Source: Ruminococcaceae bacterium UBA6416 (GTDB taxonomy: Bacteria > Bacillota > Clostridia > Oscillospirales > Acutalibacteraceae). Taken from it: 64,000 nucleotides of DNA. Positions 59,937 to 64,000 of this stretch are shown piece by piece. Position numbers and translations under genes: made by a program. The notes beneath the pieces are model-generated. The model did no database searches. It was not told where the DNA came from and saw only the letters and a program-made list of their open reading frames with translations. Location of the stretch: contig DJPI01000018.1 of NCBI GenBank assembly GCA_002438505.1, positions 17,994-81,993 of the forward strand. The letters run 5' to 3'. Numbering within the stretch: the first letter of the stretch is position 1; each line of letters begins with the position of its first letter.

Positions 59937-60120
59937 TATACCCTTTGGGGTATAAAGTCAAGCAGTTTGCTAAAAATTGTACCCTTTAGGGTATAATAAG
60001 TGTTTTGTCGGCAAAAACTATACCCTAACGGGTATAAAAATATTTATGTAACCGTTATTAACCCCTATCAGGTATAGCCGGCACAGAAAATTAATCTCTT
60101 TAATTTATTATTATATACCC
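59937..60120. promoter_or_regulatory. HipB operator array
   Basis: Palindromes of the form TATACCC-N4-GGGTATA at 59937-59954, 59978-59995 (first base G-changed) and 60019-60036, a degenerate one at 60059-60076, and a half-site at 60114-60120. The first four start 41, 41 and 40 bp apart, about four helical turns, so all bound proteins face the same side. E. coli HipB uses the related TATCC-N8-GGATA. The array fills the gap between hipB and the AbrB-like gene, so it may control both. Confidence 0.75.
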
Positions 60121-60171
60121 TATTTCTTTTTATTCCACGCACTGAAGTTTGCACAAAAATGTCTGTTACCC

Positions 60172-60217
60172 TTGACATTTCCGGATAGAATAGTATAATT
60201 AGTTATACAAGTTATAC
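60172..60217 (+). promoter_or_regulatory. Promoter and direct repeats of the AbrB-like gene
   Basis: TTGACA (60172-60177) and TATAAT (60194-60199) with 16-bp spacing. Two GTTATAC direct repeats (60202-60208 and 60211-60217) follow at the transcription start, a likely autoregulatory site for the AbrB-like protein. Confidence 0.75.
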
Positions 60218-60235
60218 TTTTAGGAGGAGTTTGAT

Positions 60236-60466
60236 ATGTCAAACAAAACACCGAAAGGAAAATTTCTCAGCACCGTAAAGGTTGGAGAAAAAGGGCAGAT
60301 TGTTATCCCGAAACCGGCACGCGATATGTTTTCAATCAAGCCGGGAGACACGGTTCTGCTCCTTGCCGATGAGGACAGAGGAATTGCCATTGTTTCAAAC
60401 GATGCATACATAAATTTTGCCGAGGCGATCTTTGCCGCGCAGGACAGAAAGGATGACGAGGCTTGA
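60236..60466 (+). CDS. AbrB/SpoVT-family transcription regulator
   Basis: 76 residues. The swapped-hairpin domain STVKVGEKGQIVIPKPARDM, FSIKPGDTVLLLADE is clear. A ribosome binding site AGGAGGAGTTTGAT precedes it. It is followed, with a 4-base overlap, by ABC exporter genes; small AbrB-like regulators next to ABC-2 transporters typically control them. Confidence 0.9.
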   Translation: MSNKTPKGKFLSTVKVGEKGQIVIPKPARDMFSIKPGDTVLLLADEDRGIAIVSNDAYINFAEAIFAAQDRKDDEA

Positions 60467-61194
60467 ATTCCATTGAGCTGAAAGAACTTTCAAAACAGTT
60501 CAAAACCCGCATCGCGGTCAATAAACTCACGCTCTCCGTTGAGGAGGGAACGGTTTTCGGCCTCCTTGGCCAGAACGGCGCCGGAAAAACAACAACGATT
60601 AAAATGCTCTGCGGCCTTCTTTCCCCGTCCTCGGGTGATGCTTTCATTGAAGGACTCAGCGTCCGCTCAAAGCCTCAGGAGGTCAAAAAGCTTGTTGCCG
60701 TTTCTCCGCAGGAAACCGCCGTTGCAAAAAAGCTGACCGTTTTTGAAAACCTTGAGTTCATCGCCGAGGTTTACGGTGCCGACAGCAAAACGGCAAAAGC
60801 TCAGGCGCTTGAAATGCTTGAACGCTTTTCCCTTTCAGACCGCGCAAAGGACAAAGCAAAGTCGCTTTCCGGCGGAATGGCGCGCAAGCTTTCCATTGCA
60901 ATGGCGCTGATTACAAAGCCAAAGGTGCTTTTCCTTGATGAGCCGACCCTCGGCCTTGACGTCCGCGCACGCCGCGAGCTTTGGCGCGTTATTGAGGAGT
61001 TGAAAGGAAAAATGACCGTTGTTCTCACAACTCATTACCTTGAGGAGGCCGAGGCGCTCTGCGGAAAAATTGCAATCATGAGCGCCGGTGTTCTGCGTGC
61101 GCTCGGAACGGCGGAGGATATCATTAAACAAAGCGGCGCCGGAAATTTTGAGGACGCATTTTTGTTCTTTACCGATAAGGAGGATGAAAAATGA
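60463..61194 (+). CDS. ABC-2 exporter ATP-binding protein
   Basis: 243 residues from a TTG overlapping the regulator stop. Walker A GQNGAGKTT, signature LSGGMARKLSIAMALI, Walker B VLFLDEPTLGLD and HYLEEAEALC, the pattern of CcmA/DrrA-type ATPases for multidrug or peptide export. The permease overlaps by 4 bases. Confidence 0.93.
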   Translation: MNSIELKELSKQFKTRIAVNKLTLSVEEGTVFGLLGQNGAGKTTTIKMLCGLLSPSSGDAFIEGLSVRSKPQEVKKLVAVSPQETAVAKKLTVFENLEFIAEVYGADSKTAKAQALEMLERFSLSDRAKDKAKSLSGGMARKLSIAMALITKPKVLFLDEPTLGLDVRARRELWRVIEELKGKMTVVLTTHYLEEAEALCGKIAIMSAGVLRALGTAEDIIKQSGAGNFEDAFLFFTDKEDEK

Positions 61195-61922
61195 GAGCTT
61201 TAACCTTTTCAAAGCGGAACTTGAAGGAAATTCTGCGCGACCCGCTTTCCCTGATTTTCGGAATCGGCTTTCCCGTTGTTCTGATGACGGCAATGCACTT
61301 TCTTTCAAAAAGTATTGAGGGAATGCCGAACACGTTTTCAATCTCCGCCTTTGCACCGGGAATGGTTGTTTTCGGCCTCTCATTTTTGTCAATTTTTCTT
61401 GGCATACTCATCTCCGGAGACAGGGAAACGGCGTTTCTCTCCCGGCTTTTTGCCTCTCCGCTGACGGCTCCGGACTTCCTTTTCGGCTATAGCCTTCCCT
61501 GCGTTGCGGTCGGGCTGATTCAAAGCGCGGTGAGCTTTGCCTTTGCGTGTTTCCTTGGCTTTGATGTGAGCATAAAGCTTCCTTTGTGCGTCTTTGCAAT
61601 CGCTGCGGACTCGCTTTTATATATAAGCCTCGGCGTCCTGAGCGGAACGCTTTTCACCCAAAAAACAATGAGCGCTTTCAACACGATTGTTGTCAACCTT
61701 TCCACATGGCTTTCCGGAACGTGGTTCAGCCTTGACATGATTAAAGGCGGTTTCAAAAAGGTTTGTGAGGTTCTTCCGTTTTTCCACGCGGTTGAGGCGG
61801 TGAAAAACACCCTTTCCGGAGACACAAAAGCCGTCCTTTTGAATCTTTCCGTTGTTCTTCTCTATAGCGCGGCAATTTTCGTTGCCGCCGGACTGCTGTT
61901 CAAAAGGAAGATGAAATCCTGA
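61191..61922 (+). CDS. ABC-2 type permease
   Basis: 243 residues with six membrane segments and the LFASPLTAPDFLFGY motif typical of ABC-2 permeases. Starts in the ATGA overlap with the ATPase gene. Together they probably export a drug, lipid or peptide; the substrate is unknown. Confidence 0.92.
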   Translation: MRALTFSKRNLKEILRDPLSLIFGIGFPVVLMTAMHFLSKSIEGMPNTFSISAFAPGMVVFGLSFLSIFLGILISGDRETAFLSRLFASPLTAPDFLFGYSLPCVAVGLIQSAVSFAFACFLGFDVSIKLPLCVFAIAADSLLYISLGVLSGTLFTQKTMSAFNTIVVNLSTWLSGTWFSLDMIKGGFKKVCEVLPFFHAVEAVKNTLSGDTKAVLLNLSVVLLYSAAIFVAAGLLFKRKMKS

Positions 61923-61977
61923 GCCTTCACCGTAAAGTTCAATAAAAATTCCTCTTCTTGAATGTTGATTCTGTACA

Positions 61978-62036
61978 TTGACATTCGGTTCCTTTTTGGT
62001 ATAATATACATATAAAACTCGGGATACCGTTCCCGA
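61978..62036 (+). promoter_or_regulatory. Promoter and inverted repeat upstream of the GH5 gene
   Basis: TTGACA (61978-61983), 16 bp, TATAAT (62000-62005). The inverted repeat TCGGGA-TACCGT-TCCCGA (62019-62036) lies just after the likely transcription start and may be an operator. Confidence 0.7.
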
Positions 62037-62057
62037 TACCAAAAAGGAGACAAAACA

Positions 62058-63347
62058 ATGAAAAGGTTTTTCAAGAAATCACTTTCCCTTTTTCTTGCCG
62101 TTCTGATGATTTTTTCGGTCGGTTCTTTTGCTCTCGCCGAGGACGCCGCACCGGAAAAAGGCAATGACTCGGCCGCATTCACCGCCGAGGATTTTCTCAC
62201 AACAAAGGGCATGAAGGTCTATAACCAAAGGGGCGAGGAAGTGAAGCTCAAGGGCGTTAACCTCGGCTCATGGCTCATTTGGGAGGACTGGCTCACCCCG
62301 TATGACGGCGTTGAAAAAAACAAGGACGGCGTTACCGACCATATGCAGGTTGTTGACAAGCTCACCGAGCGTTTCGGCGTTCAAAAGGCGTATGAGCTTA
62401 TGAACACCTATATGGACAACTGGATAACGGAATATGACCTTGACCAGATTAAAGCGCTCGGCTTCAACTCCGTCCGCGTTCCGTTCTGGTACCGCAACTT
62501 CTATTATGACGACAACGGAACCAAAATCCTTGACAAGGACGGAAACTGGGATTTCTCGCGCCTTGACTGGGTTGTTGAGGAATGCTCAAAAAGAGGAATT
62601 TATGTTGTTCTTGATATGCACGGCGCAGTCGGCTATCAGAGCGATGCGCCCCACAACGGAAAGCTTGACAGCTGTCATCTTTATGACAAAACCGAACAGG
62701 GTGAAAAATACCGCAGGCTGACAATGGAGCTTTGGACGGCGATTGCAGAACGCTTCAGAGGCAACCCCGCCGTTGCAATGTATGACCTTCTCAACGAACC
62801 CGGCTGCGAGGTTGAAAAGTCCGGCATCACAAGAAGAATCAACAATGAAAAAATTTATTCCATTCTTTATGACGCAGTCCGTGCCGTTGACCCGGAGCAT
62901 ATCATCACCCTTGAATGCATCTGGACGGCCGCCGCTCTCCCCCACGCATGGGTAAAGGGCTGGAAGAATGTCATCTATCAGGTTCACTTCTATCAGAACT
63001 CAGACTTCATCTTCACCGCATTCTGCGTTCTCACAAGGATCTATCACTTTGGAACGCCGCTCATGATGGGTGAGTTTTATCCGCTCAAGAAAACAACCTG
63101 GAAGAACTGCTTCAAAACGCTCAATAAGCTTGACTTCGGCTGGTTCCTCTGGACATACAAGGCCGCAAACCACGGAATGTGGAACTCAGACTGGTGCCTT
63201 TACGGAATGAAGAAAGGTTTTGAGCGCGCCAACGTCAGCGAGGATTCATATGAGGAAATTGCACGCAAATGGGGCGAATGTCTCAGAACCCGTGACAACT
63301 TCCAGGATACCGGCCACTATGAAAGAGACGTTAAAGCTTACCTTTGA
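62058..63347 (+). CDS. Secreted glycoside hydrolase family 5 enzyme
   Basis: 429 residues. A signal peptide (1-27, ending ALAEDA) leads directly to the GH5 domain: KLKGVNLGSWLIWEDWL, FNSVRVPFWY, VVLDMHGAVGYQ, acid/base Glu247 in YDLLNEPG and nucleophile Glu339 in LMMGEFYPL. No carbohydrate-binding module or dockerin follows. The sequence fits the exo-glucanase/glucocerebrosidase-like subfamilies; exact specificity is open. Monocistronic, with its own promoter and terminator. Confidence 0.9.
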   Translation: MKRFFKKSLSLFLAVLMIFSVGSFALAEDAAPEKGNDSAAFTAEDFLTTKGMKVYNQRGEEVKLKGVNLGSWLIWEDWLTPYDGVEKNKDGVTDHMQVVDKLTERFGVQKAYELMNTYMDNWITEYDLDQIKALGFNSVRVPFWYRNFYYDDNGTKILDKDGNWDFSRLDWVVEECSKRGIYVVLDMHGAVGYQSDAPHNGKLDSCHLYDKTEQGEKYRRLTMELWTAIAERFRGNPAVAMYDLLNEPGCEVEKSGITRRINNEKIYSILYDAVRAVDPEHIITLECIWTAAALPHAWVKGWKNVIYQVHFYQNSDFIFTAFCVLTRIYHFGTPLMMGEFYPLKKTTWKNCFKTLNKLDFGWFLWTYKAANHGMWNSDWCLYGMKKGFERANVSEDSYEEIARKWGECLRTRDNFQDTGHYERDVKAYL

Positions 63348-63362
63348 TATCTTAAAAAAAAC

Positions 63363-63392
63363 GGGGCTGTCGCAAATGCGACAGCCCCTTAA
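63363..63392 (+). terminator. Perfect hairpin terminator after the GH5 gene
   Basis: GGGGCTGTCGC (63363-63373) / GCGACAGCCCC (63378-63388) with loop AAAT. It is preceded by A-runs, so it can also stop the minus-strand methyltransferase gene ending at 63401. Confidence 0.92.
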
Positions 63393-63400
63393 TTTTGCTT

Positions 63401-64000
63401 TCAAACAACCTGAAAGATATAGAATTTGAGATAATCCGTTTCCGGAACGGACCAGAGTATCGGGTGGTCGGGTGACTGCTGTCTTGCTTCAATCTGACGC
63501 AGAGACACTCCGGCGTCCAAGGCGGCCGAACGCAGCATCTTCCTGAAAAGCTCATCCGTCATGAAATGGGAGCAGGAGCAGGTTGCAAAATACCCGCCAT
63601 TTTTCACAAGCTGCAAACCTTTCCGGTTGATTTCTCGGTAGCCCTTGATTGCATTCTTGGTTGCTTCGCGCGACTTGGTAAATGCTGGCGGATCTAAGAT
63701 CACGACGTCAAACTGCTCACCTGCCTCAGCAAGCTTTGGAAGTTCGTCCAATACATTTGCCACTTCAAAATGTACAGCGTTCTCCAGATGGTTGAGCTTT
63801 GCATTTTCGCTCGCCTGTTCCACTGCAAACTCTGAAATATCGAGTCCAAGCACATCACTCGCCCCGGCATAACCACAATTTAATGCAAAAGTTCCCATAT
63901 GTGTAAAGCAGTCAAGCACACGCAATGGTGTCTCCTGCTCTCCTCTGGTCAGACCTTTGATCAATGTCTGCATGGCAAGGCGGTTGTATTTCTGGTCAAG
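63401..64000 (-). CDS. RlmI-like 23S rRNA (cytosine) methyltransferase, 5' end outside window
   Basis: 200 codons open to the window edge (upstream in-frame LDQKYNRLA). VLDCFTHMGTFALNCGYAGA and VLGLDISEFAVE bind S-adenosylmethionine; VILDPPAFTKSREATKNAIK is the NPPY-like motif (DPPAF), and CSCSHFMTDELF fits RlmI-family C5-cytosine enzymes. The N-terminal PUA-like part is not visible. Confidence 0.9.
   Translation of the reverse strand, partial: LDQKYNRLAMQTLIKGLTRGEQETPLRVLDCFTHMGTFALNCGYAGASDVLGLDISEFAVEQASENAKLNHLENAVHFEVANVLDELPKLAEAGEQFDVVILDPPAFTKSREATKNAIKGYREINRKGLQLVKNGGYFATCSCSHFMTDELFRKMLRSAALDAGVSLRQIEARQQSPDHPILWSVPETDYLKFYIFQVV

Noticed and set aside
1..64000. CRISPR arrays, rRNA, tRNA genes and IS transposases
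   Set aside because: None was seen by eye: no regularly spaced repeats, no cloverleaf with conserved arms and no transposase or recombinase ORF.

Overview
The window looks like chromosome from an uncultured Gram-positive anaerobe of the Clostridia (Bacillota), most likely Oscillospiraceae/Ruminococcaceae-like. Evidence: an hrcA-grpE-dnaK-dnaJ operon behind a perfect CIRCE element; rplU-prp-rpmA, in which L27 keeps the N-terminal extension removed by Prp; a rimP-nusA-ylxR-ylxQ-infB-rbfA-nrnA-truB-ribF operon; an AgrA/AgrC-type LytTR two-component pair; and many lipoproteins and secreted repeat proteins. No rRNA, tRNA, CRISPR array or transposase gene was seen. The taxonomic call is inference.

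Layout. 1-1247: 3' part missing of a secreted BspA-like LRR protein. 1344-3879: a LytTR binding site, two tiny peptide genes, a LytTR response regulator and an AgrC-like kinase. 3967-13440: an eight-gene minus-strand run (lipoprotein, uxuA, tdk, ABC ATPase, giant FtsX-type permease, kdgK-like, iolJ-like aldolase, iolC-like kinase). 13569-16486: two secreted proteins. 16609-17349: dapB. 17371-22473: an operon of response regulator, kinase, VTC-domain protein, DUF4956 membrane protein and a Cthe_2159-type lipoprotein. 22855-27452: RluA-family synthase, pncB, an XRE regulator, a small protein and a DUF2804 protein. 27586-28856: a nested palindrome followed by two AT-rich SHOCT-like membrane proteins. 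28956-30017: rplU-prp-rpmA with a consensus promoter and a structured leader.

30121-36895 is a compact phage-derived cassette: TerS, TerL, portal, prohead protease, cement protein, major capsid, connector, neck protein and a final protein joining a tail-terminator-like part to a tail-fibre-like domain. No tail tube, tape measure, baseplate, lysis, integrase or replication gene is next to it, and transcription terminators bound it on both sides. Next to it (37167-38108) lie an AT-rich orphan JAB-like toxin-type domain and a small possible partner. This cassette is my main candidate for an undescribed system.

38231-49513: flavodoxin-like protein, zinc-ribbon membrane protein, HAD phosphatase and the translation/transcription operon; a family of short palindromic repeats sits between genes of that operon. 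49836-53274: SPFH/zinc-ribbon, double zinc-ribbon and TPM-domain genes. 53348-58274: the HrcA-controlled chaperone operon. 58411-60120: a three-gene HipBST-like toxin-antitoxin operon preceded by an array of TATACCC-N4-GGGTATA palindromes at about 41-bp steps. 60172-61922: an AbrB-like regulator with an ABC-2 exporter. 62058-63347: a secreted GH5 glycosidase. 63401-64000: the 5'-truncated end of an RlmI-like rRNA methyltransferase.

Start codons were moved from the longest ORF where a ribosome binding site clearly pointed to an internal start. Function calls rest on recognising family motifs by eye, without database searches.
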